From positions 1-64,000 of the forward strand of contig CAZFAJ010000002.1 of NCBI GenBank assembly GCA_964517005.1: a DNA stretch of 64,000 bases, written 5' to 3'. The translations under genes were made by a program, and so were the position numbers. Shown one piece after another: positions 16,615-25,924 of this stretch. The DNA is from CAYVBJ01 sp964517005 (GTDB lineage: Bacteria; Bacteroidota; Rhodothermia; Balneolales; Balneolaceae). Below the pieces are notes generated by a model that worked only from the letters and a program-made list of their open reading frames with translations, had not been told where the DNA came from and searched no databases. Position 1 is the stretch's first letter, and every line of letters starts with the position of its first letter.

Positions 16615-19386
16615 ATGACAAAAAAATTACTGCTGCTATCTCTGCTTGTTTTATTTTCTGCTTCTGCCCTATACTCGCAGACTGAAAACAATGGGGAAAG
16701 ACACCTTTTCAAAATTTCGGAATCAAATGATAACCGGATTATGCAATCTGATTCAGATTCTGAGTATAGTAGGATTGAACTAAACAGGAATATTCTTGAA
16801 AAACGTTCATTAACAGACGGAGCAAGGCTGAGTGTTCCGCTCGGTGTGGATTTTAATACAATTCATGAGTTTGAAATTATACGAACGGCCAGCTATTTTG
16901 AAAACAGCCAGTCAGTGATAGCGAAATCAACAGATGGTTCCGGCAGCCTTCTGATCTTTACAACAGATCGTAATTCCGGGTTTTTTATCGGAAAAGTTGT
17001 GGATGGAGAACTCAATAAAGAGATGGATATACATTATGATCAACGAATGGAATCGGTTGTTATTCATCAAACGGATCCTTCCGGCAATCTGCATTGCAGT
17101 TTTGATAATCACGATCACACTTTAAACGATTATGATTTATCAAGTGCCGGCAGCAGCCTGCAAACGAATGATTCACGAGTTACTCCCAGCATTGAAGCTC
17201 TTGCCTCAGTCATTGAAGATGAAATCACAATTGACCTGCTGATTGTCTACTCCCCTGCGGCAAGAACGTGGGCGGAAGGCCGGCAGGAGTTCGGCTCAAT
17301 AGAGAACCTGCTTTCCCAGGCGATGATTTTATCACAGGGAGCTTTTGATAACAGCGAGGTTTCAATTGAACTTCGACTGGTCAGAGCAGAAGAAGTAAAT
17401 TTTAATGAAAAAAATGATGAATTTGACAGCACGACGGACCGCCTCAAAAATCTGACAGCGAAATCCGATTTCAATCCATGGGAAGATGAAGGCATTCCAA
17501 GTGATCAGTTTCTTGAAGTGCATGATTTCAGGGATCAATCCGGCGCCGATGTTGTTGCAGGGATTTTGGATATCGATGACACAGGAGGCGTTGCCTGGAG
17601 GCTTCCCATTGTATCCGGTATTCCGGAGCTTGGATTTTCCCTGAACAGGGTTCAGCAGGTGGGATTTGGTTTTACATTAGTTCATGAAATTGGCCATAAT
17701 ATTGGCCTGGTTCACGACAGGGATTCACGCTCTGCGGCCCCAGCAGATGAGGTTGGCGGAGTGTTTGAATATTCTGCAGGTTTTTTATGGGAAGAATCAA
17801 CACTTGAAAAGTTTCAGACAATTATGAGCCAGATTCCCCAAAATCTTAATTTTACAACGGTTCAGCATTTCTCAAATCCCAATATCTCTTTCCAGGGAAA
17901 TCCAACCGGCACCACTTCCGGAAATGGCCTCGGTCCGGCGAATGCGGCACTGAGTCTGAACCAGGCAAAACGTTCGGTGTCATTTTACCGGCTTTCAATT
18001 ACAAACCCTCCCGCAGCATCAGCTTCAGAAGATTTTATTGAAATTGATATCAACAGAGAAGACAGTTTTACTTTTCCTCTTCAAATTTCAAACAATGCAG
18101 ACTCGGGTGGTCAACCGCTTGTCTGGAATCTGGATTTTGATTTCAGCAGCAGCCTTAGCAAATCAGGTGGTTTGGCTCAGCAAGCAACAGGGCAAAGCAA
18201 CAACTTCGAATGGATTGGTTCAGCAGGTGTTGAAATGTCGGATATTCAGCAATCTCAAAGTTCCCTGTTTTCCCCGGCCGGGGCTGCTGGTGAGATTTTC
18301 ACTGAAACATTTGCCATGTCGAAAGGTTTTTCTGCCGGAGAGACGTCTGCAATTGCCGGCTGGCGGGGATTTGCAGATAACGAAGTCTTTACCATATCAG
18401 GAACCAACCCTTCAACAGGTTCTCTGCATTTCAGATTCACACAGACATCTGAATCGGATAATGCAATCAGGGTTCAGAGCCCCTATTTCGGGCCACAGCC
18501 TTTTGGAGCTTTTGAATTCTCTGCAGATATTTCTGTTCAGTCCAACACTTCCGGTCAGCTTGAAAGATATGATTTGCTGATGCGGGATGATAATACCGGC
18601 CAGACTTCTGCGGGCGCTGTTTTTTTTACGGATGGCTTTATTTACGTTCGTAATCTGAACCAGGAGGGTGGTGTTGGATTTACACAGACTGTAACTTACG
18701 ACCAAAATGTATACAAAAAATTTAAGATCGAATATGATCCGGATAACGAGGCGATCAGATATTTTTACGACAATTCTCAAATAGCCGAAACTCCCTACAC
18801 GACCGGTAAAAAACCGGATTCCTTTTTGCTGATTAACACCAATAATGTGAGCGGGGCACTGTTTGATATTGATAACATCAGTATTTTCCGGCCGTTTCAG
18901 CCATTTTCCTGGCTTGAAGTCGAAAAACAGGGTGGTGTGGTTGCTCCAGGTGAGACAGAAGATTTGCTATTAAATTTTCAGTCTTTCGGCAAAGAGGAAG
19001 GAACCTTTGAGGCGGATCTGATTCTGTCAACCAATGATCCGGATAACCAGACGAAAACAATTCCTGTAAGGTTAAATGTGAACAACACGGTTTCAAATGA
19101 AACAGACCCCGAAATACCGCGGGATATCAAACTTGAACAAAATTTCCCAAATCCGTTTAATCCGAGTACAATTATTAATTTTGAGTTAAACCGGGCGACG
19201 AATGTATCTCTGGAAGTTTATAACGTGGTTGGTCAAAAAGTAGCCACTTTAATCAATGATGAAACGAGATCAGCCGGCAGGCATACAATTTCATTTGACG
19301 GAAGTTCACTTTCGAGTGGAATTTACATTTACAGGCTGGTTACTCCGCAGGAGTCATTGACAAAAAGGATGACGCTCATTAAATAA
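16615..19386 (+). CDS. secreted metzincin-type zinc metalloprotease with C-terminal sorting domain
   Basis: A 923-residue secreted protease. Order of parts: Sec signal (residues 1-21, ending ALYSQ); a prodomain (about 30-190); a catalytic domain with HEIGHNIGLVHD (zinc ligands His357, His361, His367, catalytic Glu358) and a following Met-turn candidate TIMSQ; beta-sandwich modules (about 480-830) including a LamG-like region; and a terminal sorting domain. The sorting domain starts FPNPFNPSTIINFEL and ends with SSGIYIYRLV and KRMTLIK, as in Por/type IX-like secretion signals of Bacteroidota, Ignavibacteria and Balneolota. It probably degrades extracellular protein. The neighbouring lipoprotein gene, 18 bases downstream, is probably co-transcribed. 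Confidence 0.9.
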   Translation: MTKKLLLLSLLVLFSASALYSQTENNGERHLFKISESNDNRIMQSDSDSEYSRIELNRNILEKRSLTDGARLSVPLGVDFNTIHEFEIIRTASYFENSQSVIAKSTDGSGSLLIFTTDRNSGFFIGKVVDGELNKEMDIHYDQRMESVVIHQTDPSGNLHCSFDNHDHTLNDYDLSSAGSSLQTNDSRVTPSIEALASVIEDEITIDLLIVYSPAARTWAEGRQEFGSIENLLSQAMILSQGAFDNSEVSIELRLVRAEEVNFNEKNDEFDSTTDRLKNLTAKSDFNPWEDEGIPSDQFLEVHDFRDQSGADVVAGILDIDDTGGVAWRLPIVSGIPELGFSLNRVQQVGFGFTLVHEIGHNIGLVHDRDSRSAAPADEVGGVFEYSAGFLWEESTLEKFQTIMSQIPQNLNFTTVQHFSNPNISFQGNPTGTTSGNGLGPANAALSLNQAKRSVSFYRLSITNPPAASASEDFIEIDINREDSFTFPLQISNNADSGGQPLVWNLDFDFSSSLSKSGGLAQQATGQSNNFEWIGSAGVEMSDIQQSQSSLFSPAGAAGEIFTETFAMSKGFSAGETSAIAGWRGFADNEVFTISGTNPSTGSLHFRFTQTSESDNAIRVQSPYFGPQPFGAFEFSADISVQSNTSGQLERYDLLMRDDNTGQTSAGAVFFTDGFIYVRNLNQEGGVGFTQTVTYDQNVYKKFKIEYDPDNEAIRYFYDNSQIAETPYTTGKKPDSFLLINTNNVSGALFDIDNISIFRPFQPFSWLEVEKQGGVVAPGETEDLLLNFQSFGKEEGTFEADLILSTNDPDNQTKTIPVRLNVNNTVSNETDPEIPRDIKLEQNFPNPFNPSTIINFELNRATNVSLEVYNVVGQKVATLINDETRSAGRHTISFDGSSLSSGIYIYRLVTPQESLTKRMTLIK

Positions 19387-19404
19387 ACGACAGATTAAAA
19401 ACAT

Positions 19405-19974
19405 ATGACAATGATGAAACTAATTCCGTTGCTTTGGATACTGACCCTGGTGTTTTCACTTTCATGTCAAAAGGATTCAGGCAGTGAACAGGATAGAAAC
19501 GATGGCGGAGACACCTTGACAAAACTTGATATTGGTAATGATGGAGAAGACAATCTCTTTTTACCTGCGGATGATCCGGTAAGCGGGATTTCGGAATCCC
19601 TGAAGGAGGATAGAGTTATTGCTTATGCCTATGTGGAACCCAACATTTCAACAGAGGAAATTGTGAACCTTGAAACAGGAATCGTGTTAACTATTTCCCT
19701 GGACCGGGGCCTTAAGATTGAAGCGGAAGTTCAGCGTGTTCAGGAGATTCTTGAGCTGACTTCGGTTTCTGCGACTGTATTATCTCCTTATGATGGGCAG
19801 GTTGCTTTAACAGTGGAAAATAGCAATTTGCGCGGGTCTGTCACTTTATATAATCCGGATCGCTATTTTCAGATCAGATATCATTCCGGTGCGGAAGCAC
19901 ATTACATTGCTGAAATTGATTGGCAAAAGATAGATATTCTTCCCGGTTCTCCGCCAATCAACCCGATGGATTAA
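19405..19974 (+). CDS. lipoprotein resembling the protease prodomain (candidate cognate inhibitor)
   Basis: A 189-residue lipoprotein (lipobox VFSLSC, Cys near residue 21). After an acidic linker, residues about 85-180 show strand patterns like metzincin propeptides: GIVLTISLDRGLKIEAEVQR, an SVSATVLSPYDGQVAL segment, SNLRGSVTLYNPDRYFQIRY and HYIAEIDW. The protease encoded just upstream has the same order of elements in its own prodomain (GARLSVPL, GSLLIFTTDR, NSGFFIGKVVDGE, MDIHYD, SVVIHQTD). With the 18-base spacing, I infer a tethered, standalone prodomain-like protein that keeps the protease inactive before export. Similarity was judged by eye only; the gene is certain, the role is a hypothesis. 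Confidence 0.6.
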   Translation: MTMMKLIPLLWILTLVFSLSCQKDSGSEQDRNDGGDTLTKLDIGNDGEDNLFLPADDPVSGISESLKEDRVIAYAYVEPNISTEEIVNLETGIVLTISLDRGLKIEAEVQRVQEILELTSVSATVLSPYDGQVALTVENSNLRGSVTLYNPDRYFQIRYHSGAEAHYIAEIDWQKIDILPGSPPINPMD

Positions 19975-20009
19975 AAACAGTAATATTGGACATAACATCT
20001 GTTCCCAAT

Positions 20010-20109
20010 GATTTTTACGAATCCGGTGTGAAACTTCTGGCAGGATCTTTGTTTAGGGTTTCACGCAAAGGCCGCGAAGGAGCAAAGAGCGCGAAGGTTT
20101 TTTGAAAAT
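20010..20109 (+). repeat. dispersed 100-bp intergenic repeat, copy 1
   Basis: This copy runs from ATTTTTACGAATCCGGTGTG through GGGTTTCACGCAAAGG to GAGCGCGAAGG. It matches copy 2 at 46751-46850 in about nine of ten positions, in the same orientation. A shorter copy of the core is at 43599-43650. It lies between the lipoprotein gene and the convergent mrp gene. Confidence 0.85.
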
Positions 20110-20142
20110 AAGTCTGCGAACATGCCAGCTTTCCGGGACGAA

Positions 20143-21273
20143 TCACGGCCGGAATTTAATATCAATTTTTTTTGATTCAGGCTGTTCCTGATTTCTCAAC
20201 GCCAGAACCTGCTGGACCCTGTTGCCGATTTCAATAAAAACTTCTGCTGACTTTGATGCCTGATCAGCTGATACGATAGGTTCACCCTTATCACTTGTCT
20301 CCCTGATATTTTCTTCAATTGGTATCTCCCCGAGAAAAGGCACTTCCATTTTTTTTGCCAGCTTTCGGGCACCATGTTTTCCGAAGATATAATATTTTTT
20401 TTCGGGCATATCAGGAGGAATGAAATAAGCCATATTTTCGATAATCCCCAAAACGGGCACATCAACTTTCCGGAACATGGCTACACCTTTGCGGGCATCA
20501 TCCAGGGCTACATTTTGGGGAGTGGAGACAATTACGGCACCTGTAAGAGGAACGGTTTGAACGATTGTCAGCTGAATGTCGCCGGTGCCGGGCGGAAGAT
20601 CAAGCACCATATAATCGAGCTCTCCCCATTCCACTTCTTCCATAAACTGTTTAACCGCACTGGTTACCATGGGTCCCCGCCAGATCATTGCCTGATCGGT
20701 ATCCACCAAAAACCCCATGGATACGAGTTTTACCCCGTATTTCTCAATGGGAACAAGTTTTTTTTGAGTAGTGATATTCGGACGTTCTGTGATGCCAAAC
20801 ATTGTGGGAACACTTGGTCCGTAGATGTCGGTATCCAGCAAACCAACAGAGGCTCCCGAGCGTGCCAGGGAAACAGCCAGATTTGCAGCAACCGTGGATT
20901 TTCCAACTCCGCCCTTGCCGGAGGCTACAGCAATGATATTTTTAACGCCGGATAATGCAGGTTCAGCTTGCTGTTGCTGCTCAGCTTTGCCCGTATCATC
21001 ACTTCCGAGTTCTCTTTTTTTTGAGATATTAATTCCGGAGGTTATATCCACGATAGCTTCACCGTCTACAAATTTGTGAATTGCCTCCTCACATTTTTGT
21101 TTCAGGTGATGAACAAGCGAATCGTTTTTTTCAGGAAGCTCGAGGGTAAATGAGATATATTTTTCCTGAACAATCAAATCCTGAATCATATCAAGAGTTA
21201 CAAGGTCCTTTTTAAATTCAGGATGCATTACATGTGTGAGAGCGTGAATAATCTGTTCTTTTTTTATACTCAT
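20143..21273 (-). CDS. mrp: Mrp/NBP35-family iron-sulfur carrier ATPase (lacking the CxxC motif)
   Basis: A 376-residue protein. Residues 1-90 form a MIP18/DUF59 domain (QIIHALTHVMHPEFKKDLVTL). After a Gln-rich linker, a P-loop ATPase follows with the deviant Walker A GKGGVGKSTVAANLA and the Mrp signature LDLPPGTGD. Mrp/ApbC proteins carry Fe-S clusters to apo-proteins. The cluster-bridging CxxC normally after ENM(A/S)YF is replaced here by ENMAYFIPPDMPEKKYYIFG, with no cysteine. This variant also occurs in Bacteroidota relatives as far as I recall, so it is probably lineage-wide. It is divergent from gcvT. Confidence 0.93.
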   Translation of the reverse strand: MSIKKEQIIHALTHVMHPEFKKDLVTLDMIQDLIVQEKYISFTLELPEKNDSLVHHLKQKCEEAIHKFVDGEAIVDITSGINISKKRELGSDDTGKAEQQQQAEPALSGVKNIIAVASGKGGVGKSTVAANLAVSLARSGASVGLLDTDIYGPSVPTMFGITERPNITTQKKLVPIEKYGVKLVSMGFLVDTDQAMIWRGPMVTSAVKQFMEEVEWGELDYMVLDLPPGTGDIQLTIVQTVPLTGAVIVSTPQNVALDDARKGVAMFRKVDVPVLGIIENMAYFIPPDMPEKKYYIFGKHGARKLAKKMEVPFLGEIPIEENIRETSDKGEPIVSADQASKSAEVFIEIGNRVQQVLALRNQEQPESKKIDIKFRP

Positions 21274-21583
21274 GAATTATGATTTTGGAGATATTTTTTT
21301 ATTTGGAACTGTGTAAGATACTATTTTAAAGATGTAAATTAAACGGAATTGCTTTGGCAGCCCGTTCCAAAATCAGGCAACCTGAATCAGCTGTAAAAAT
21401 ACAATTCCGCCCTTCAGTTGATGAACTTAGAATTCATTAGATTATCTGTTAACGGGTTCTTTAATAATCAACAGAAATGTGTACCTTTTGGAAACAGCGT
21501 ATCAGGTAAATGATACGTGAAATATCATCGGAACTGAACTCTAAATCAGAAATATTCATACCGGATATTTCTTATATAAGTAT
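21274..21583. other. divergent mrp/gcvT intergenic region
   Basis: A 310-base gene-free stretch. A perfect inverted repeat, CGTATCA-GGTAAA-TGATACG (21498-21517), lies 67 bases before gcvT and could be an operator or a small hairpin. I looked for the two-domain glycine riboswitch that often precedes gcvT and did not find its conserved segments. Confidence 0.5.
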
Positions 21584-22681
21584 ATGTTGAAACAGACACC
21601 TTTTTATAAAAAGCATGTTGCACTCGGCGGAAAATTAATTGACTTTGGCGGTTATGAAATGCCGGTACAATACCAGGGAATTAAGCAGGAGCACAATGCG
21701 GTGCGTAACTCTGCAGGACTTTTTGATGTTTCCCATATGGGTGAATTTCTTGTATGCGGGCCAAATGCAGAAAAACTGCTGCAATTTCTTACAATAAATG
21801 ATGTTTCCCGGTTATCACCGGGAAAGGCTCAATACACAGCCATGTGTTATGAAGATGGTGGTATTGCAGACGATTTGATCATCTACATGATTGAAGCCGA
21901 ACACTACATGATGGTGGTAAATGCATCAAATATTGAGAAGGACTGGAACTGGATAAACAGTAAAAATGATGCAGGAGCTATGCTCGTTGACGTTTCAGAA
22001 AAGACGGCACTGCTTGCACTGCAGGGTCCCGATTCCGTTTCTCTGCTTAAGAAAATGACCAATACCGATATTGAACAAATAGGTTTTTACAATTTTGTAA
22101 CCGGCTCTGTTGCCGGAGAAAGTGATATTATCATTTCGGCTACAGGGTACACCGGTGAAAAGGGATTTGAACTATACATAGATACGGAAATATCAGATCC
22201 GTTGAAAATATGGGACGGACTGATGAAAGCCGGAAAAGATTTTGGCCTTGAACCTGCCGGCCTCGGGGCAAGAGATACTCTTCGACTGGAAATGGGATTT
22301 GCACTTTATGGCAATGATATAACCAAAGATACCAACCCCCTTGAAGCGAGAATGGGGTGGCTGACAAAGCTGGATAAAGGTGATTTTATTGGCCGTGAAG
22401 CCCTTTTAAAGCAGAAAGAAGTGGGGATCACCAGGCGGCTGACGGGATTTGTGATGAGTGAAGAGAGACAAGTGCCCAGAAGCGGGTATGATATTTGTAA
22501 TCCGGAAGGTAAAATTGCCGGCTTTGTAACAAGCGGATCACAGTCTATTACCATGGGTAAAGGAATAGGCATGGGTTATATTGATGTTGACCATGCTGCA
22601 GACGGCTCGGATATACGAATATCCATCAGAAACAAATTGAAGGCTGCTACAGTACAAAAGCCACCTTTTATAGAGAAATAA
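21584..22681 (+). CDS. gcvT: glycine cleavage system aminomethyltransferase (T protein)
   Basis: GcvT, 365 residues, moves the methylene group from aminomethyl-lipoyl H protein to tetrahydrofolate and releases ammonia. Family blocks are GLFDVSHMGEF near residue 50, TNDISRL-like NDVSRLSPGKAQYTAMCYEDGGIADDLI, the ATGYTGEKGFE motif, and GLGARDTLRLEMGFALYGND in the second half. The normal length and complete C-terminal barrel (TSGSQSITMGKGIGMGYI) indicate a functional enzyme. It is followed by comB after 23 bases and may share a transcript with comB-ftsK-lolA. Confidence 0.97.
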   Translation: MLKQTPFYKKHVALGGKLIDFGGYEMPVQYQGIKQEHNAVRNSAGLFDVSHMGEFLVCGPNAEKLLQFLTINDVSRLSPGKAQYTAMCYEDGGIADDLIIYMIEAEHYMMVVNASNIEKDWNWINSKNDAGAMLVDVSEKTALLALQGPDSVSLLKKMTNTDIEQIGFYNFVTGSVAGESDIIISATGYTGEKGFELYIDTEISDPLKIWDGLMKAGKDFGLEPAGLGARDTLRLEMGFALYGNDITKDTNPLEARMGWLTKLDKGDFIGREALLKQKEVGITRRLTGFVMSEERQVPRSGYDICNPEGKIAGFVTSGSQSITMGKGIGMGYIDVDHAADGSDIRISIRNKLKAATVQKPPFIEK

Positions 22682-22704
22682 CTAATTGACGCAGAAAAAG
22701 CCAT

Positions 22705-23445
22705 ATGGATAAGATCAGTAAACTGGATGTGTTTTTTTCAGCCCAGTCATTTCATGAAGATGAATTGCGAAATAAAATCGTCGTTGTTATTGATGTGCTA
22801 AGGGCATCGTCAACCATCATTACAGCATTGTTAAATGGAGCCAAAGGGATTATACCGGTCGATGACATGGCCGAAGCAAGCAGGATCTCACAGAGTGTGG
22901 ATTCCGACAACTATCTGCTTTGCGGCGAAAAAGATGGGGAAAAAATTGAGGGGTACGACCTGGGGAATTCACCGCTTGAATATACTCCGGAAGTAATTGG
23001 CGGAAAAACAGTTATATTTAAAACCACAAATGGCACCAAAGCCATGAAAAAATCGGTAAATGCCGCGAATGTGTATGTGGCAGGTTTTTTAAATGTGAGT
23101 ACGATTGTTGAAGAACTCCGGAAAACCGATACTGATATTGTGCTTGTCTGTGCGGGATGGCAGGGGCGGCTTGCTCTTGAAGATATGCTGCTTTCAGGTA
23201 AAATCATCCATGAACTCGTGGATGGTCAGTTACATCCGGATGCACGGGACGGCGCCAAAGTTTCATTTGGTCTTTATGAAAAATTTGGACATGATATAGA
23301 ATCCACAATATTAAGCTCAAATCACGCAGTCCGGTTGAAAGAGATTGTGGGGGATGAGGATACGATATACTGTTGCCAGATTAATACGACAGATGTTCTC
23401 CCTGTTTTAAAGGACGGAATAATTACCAATAAATATGGCGAATAA
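22705..23445 (+). CDS. comB: 2-phosphosulfolactate phosphatase (ComB family)
   Basis: A 246-residue Mg-dependent phosphatase of the coenzyme M pathway family. Signature stretches are VVVIDVLRASSTIITAL, LLCGEKDGEKIEGYDLGNSP, FKTTNGTKAM and VLVCAGWQGRLALED. In archaea ComB converts phosphosulfolactate to sulfolactate. In bacteria the family is widespread and may feed sulfolactate metabolism, or dephosphorylate a related compound. The last 11 bases overlap the start of ftsK, so translation is coupled. No other coenzyme M genes (comA, comC) are in the window, so the metabolic context is open. It is unrelated to the competence protein also called ComB. Confidence 0.93.
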   Translation: MDKISKLDVFFSAQSFHEDELRNKIVVVIDVLRASSTIITALLNGAKGIIPVDDMAEASRISQSVDSDNYLLCGEKDGEKIEGYDLGNSPLEYTPEVIGGKTVIFKTTNGTKAMKKSVNAANVYVAGFLNVSTIVEELRKTDTDIVLVCAGWQGRLALEDMLLSGKIIHELVDGQLHPDARDGAKVSFGLYEKFGHDIESTILSSNHAVRLKEIVGDEDTIYCCQINTTDVLPVLKDGIITNKYGE

Positions 23446-25924
23446 AAAGAAAAAAAGTGGTTTTCTGAACGGCCTGAGTTATAGCCGTAAAATGGAAATT
23501 GCCGGCATTCTGATTATGGGAATAGCCGGACTCCTTTTTTTATGTATCATTTCTTACAACCCGAATGATTACGGTATTGTAAAATCATTGCCCACTGAAT
23601 CACTCTTTTCAATGGACCAGGGGCCGGCTCTGCGTGTAAGCAACTGGCTTGGGGTTGTAGGTGCCCATATCTCTTTTTTGTTTGTGCATGTCCTTTTCGG
23701 CTATGTAAGTGTTATTCTTTCCATTCTTCTCTTTATTTTTGGATGGTTTGTATTCCGGGATTTAAACCTGGCCCAGCTTACATGGCCGATCACGTTTGGT
23801 ATCTGGTCGATGGTTTTATTATCAACCACAATCGGGTGGTTTCACAACCGGCTTGATTGGGAATCTGCAATATGGAGTGGGAATTCCGGAGTGGCTGTTG
23901 CCAGGATTATGCAAAATGTTACCGGTATTGGCTCAATTATCATACTTTTTGTACTTCTGATTATAACCGGATTGATGCTTGTGGATCGCGACCTTCAAAA
24001 GACCGTTGATAAAATGAAATTGATGATTGCGAATGCCGGAGAGAAACTAAGGGAGAGCAAAGAGAATCGAGAAAGGAATAAAGCAGAAAAGGCCCGCATC
24101 AAGCAGCAGCAAAGGGCTGAGGCTAAAGAAAAAAGCGAATATCAAACGCAAAAGAGTGTGAAAACGGCAGAACCGGCAGCTTCTATCGATGATATAGTAA
24201 ACCGGTCGCAGCGTGAAGATGAAGCCCGTGAGAAACAACGGAGACAAGAGGAAAATCAGCTGGAAAAGAAGCCGCCACGCGCAATCCTGGATAAGAGTAA
24301 AACCAATCCCGAATCTGAATCCGAACCGGTTGAAGATGATGATGACGATGATGTTGAAATCTCTGTATATGTCGGCGAAGGCGATGAGGAAGCAGACAGC
24401 AGGGAGCTTGACCGGATAAACCGGGATAAGGCAAAAGATGTGCCGGTGATAAAATATAAATTCCCCACGATAAGTCTTCTGGACAGTGCACCCAATGAAG
24501 GAAATGAGGTAGATCTTGAAGAGATCAAGGAGAATAAAAGAATTATTCTGGATAAACTGAAAAGGCATAAAATCGAAATACGGGGGATCAATGCGATTGT
24601 GGGGCCAACGGTTACGCTGTATGAGCTTGATCCTGCTCCGGATGTGAAAATCAGTAAAATCGAAAGTTATGCCAATGATCTCAAAATGGCTACGGCAGCT
24701 CACGGACTGAGAATTATTGCTCCTATCCCAGGCAGATCGGCTGTAGGAATTGAAGTTCCGAATAACACAAGGGAAACCGTCTATATAAAATCGGTAATCA
24801 ACACCAAAAAATTTGTAGAAACCGATTTTGAACTTCCCGTTGCTTTTGGCAAGACGATTGAAAACGAAGTATTCATGATTGATCTGACCCGGATGCCTCA
24901 CTTGCTGATTGCCGGTGCTACGGGTTCAGGTAAATCAGTGGGCATTAACACCATCATTACCTGCCTTCTTTACAAATGCCATCCGGATGATCTTAAATTT
25001 ATTCTTGTCGATCCTAAGAAAATTGAACTCTCCCTCTACAGGAATATTAAGCAACATTTCCTGGCAACCCTTCCGGATGCTGAAGAACCGATTATTACCG
25101 ATACATCCCATGTTCTTGAAACCCTTGAAAGTGTGACCAAAGAGATGGATGAGCGTTATGATTTATTAAAGATGGCCATGGTACGTGATATAAGGGCATA
25201 TAATGAAAAGTTTGATGCTGGAGAACTTGATGAGGAGCTTGGTCACCGGCATCTTCCATATATCGTGGTTATCATTGATGAACTTGCTGACCTGATGATG
25301 ACAGCGGGTAAAAAAATTGAGGAACCGATTGCGAGACTGGCACAGCTTGCGAGGGCTATCGGAATTCACCTGGTAGTTGCCACACAACGCCCATCTGTTA
25401 ATGTAATCACAGGTACGATCAAAGCAAACTTTCCCGCAAGGATTGCATACCAGGTAGCTTCCAAAGTGGATTCACGGACTATTCTTGATACCGGAGGGGC
25501 CGACCAGCTGATCGGACGCGGAGATATGCTTTTTTCGGGCGGCGGCGGCATGACCCGAATTCAGAATGCGTTTGTATCAACCGAAGAAGTTGAACGAATT
25601 ACAGCTTTTATCGGAAATCAGCGAGGTTATCAGCAACCTTTTTACCTGCCTGTCGTTGAAGATGAGGAGAGCGGGATTCCCGATCCGCTTGATGATATTG
25701 ATGAACTCTTTAAAGATGCGGCAAAAGTGGTTGTATTGCATCAGCAGGGATCTGTTTCTCTGCTTCAGCGCAAGCTGAAAATCGGTTATAACAGGGCGGG
25801 AAGAATTATTGATCAGCTGTACAATGCCGGTGTGGTTGGCCCTTACCAGGGTAGCACAGCCCGGGATGTTTTAATAGAAGAAGAGGAAGAACTGGATGAA
25901 ATATTTAATGAACTTAACGTATAA
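23435..25924 (+). CDS. ftsK: DNA translocase FtsK/SpoIIIE
   Basis: An 829-residue septal DNA translocase. The N-terminal 190 residues contain four membrane segments. A long charged linker (about 190-350, rich in Lys/Glu/Asp) follows. The motor has Walker A GATGSGKS (Gly494-Ser501), Walker B VVIIDELADLMM, and the FtsK signature ATQRPSVNVITGTIKANFPARIA. The C-terminal gamma winged-helix (SLLQRKLKIGYNRAGRIID) reads KOPS-like polar sequences. It pumps chromosome ends out of the closing septum and activates XerCD at dif. It overlaps comB by 11 bases and the lolA-like gene by 29 bases. Confidence 0.97.
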   Translation: MANKKKKSGFLNGLSYSRKMEIAGILIMGIAGLLFLCIISYNPNDYGIVKSLPTESLFSMDQGPALRVSNWLGVVGAHISFLFVHVLFGYVSVILSILLFIFGWFVFRDLNLAQLTWPITFGIWSMVLLSTTIGWFHNRLDWESAIWSGNSGVAVARIMQNVTGIGSIIILFVLLIITGLMLVDRDLQKTVDKMKLMIANAGEKLRESKENRERNKAEKARIKQQQRAEAKEKSEYQTQKSVKTAEPAASIDDIVNRSQREDEAREKQRRQEENQLEKKPPRAILDKSKTNPESESEPVEDDDDDDVEISVYVGEGDEEADSRELDRINRDKAKDVPVIKYKFPTISLLDSAPNEGNEVDLEEIKENKRIILDKLKRHKIEIRGINAIVGPTVTLYELDPAPDVKISKIESYANDLKMATAAHGLRIIAPIPGRSAVGIEVPNNTRETVYIKSVINTKKFVETDFELPVAFGKTIENEVFMIDLTRMPHLLIAGATGSGKSVGINTIITCLLYKCHPDDLKFILVDPKKIELSLYRNIKQHFLATLPDAEEPIITDTSHVLETLESVTKEMDERYDLLKMAMVRDIRAYNEKFDAGELDEELGHRHLPYIVVIIDELADLMMTAGKKIEEPIARLAQLARAIGIHLVVATQRPSVNVITGTIKANFPARIAYQVASKVDSRTILDTGGADQLIGRGDMLFSGGGGMTRIQNAFVSTEEVERITAFIGNQRGYQQPFYLPVVEDEESGIPDPLDDIDELFKDAAKVVVLHQQGSVSLLQRKLKIGYNRAGRIIDQLYNAGVVGPYQGSTARDVLIEEEEELDEIFNELNV

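Noticed and set aside
20374..20955. A 193-codon plus-strand frame inside mrp
   Set aside because: It is antisense to the Mrp ATPase domain, with no recognisable family or start signal.
21274..21583. Glycine riboswitch before gcvT
   Set aside because: The conserved tandem aptamer segments are not found; only a short hairpin is present.
22705..23445. DNA-competence ComB
   Set aside because: The sequence is the phosphosulfolactate phosphatase family, which shares only the name.
24047..24901. A 284-codon open frame opposite ftsK
   Set aside because: It is the shadow of the ftsK linker and motor domain; the translation is rich in Phe, His and Arg without any domain, and ftsK is unmistakable on the other strand.
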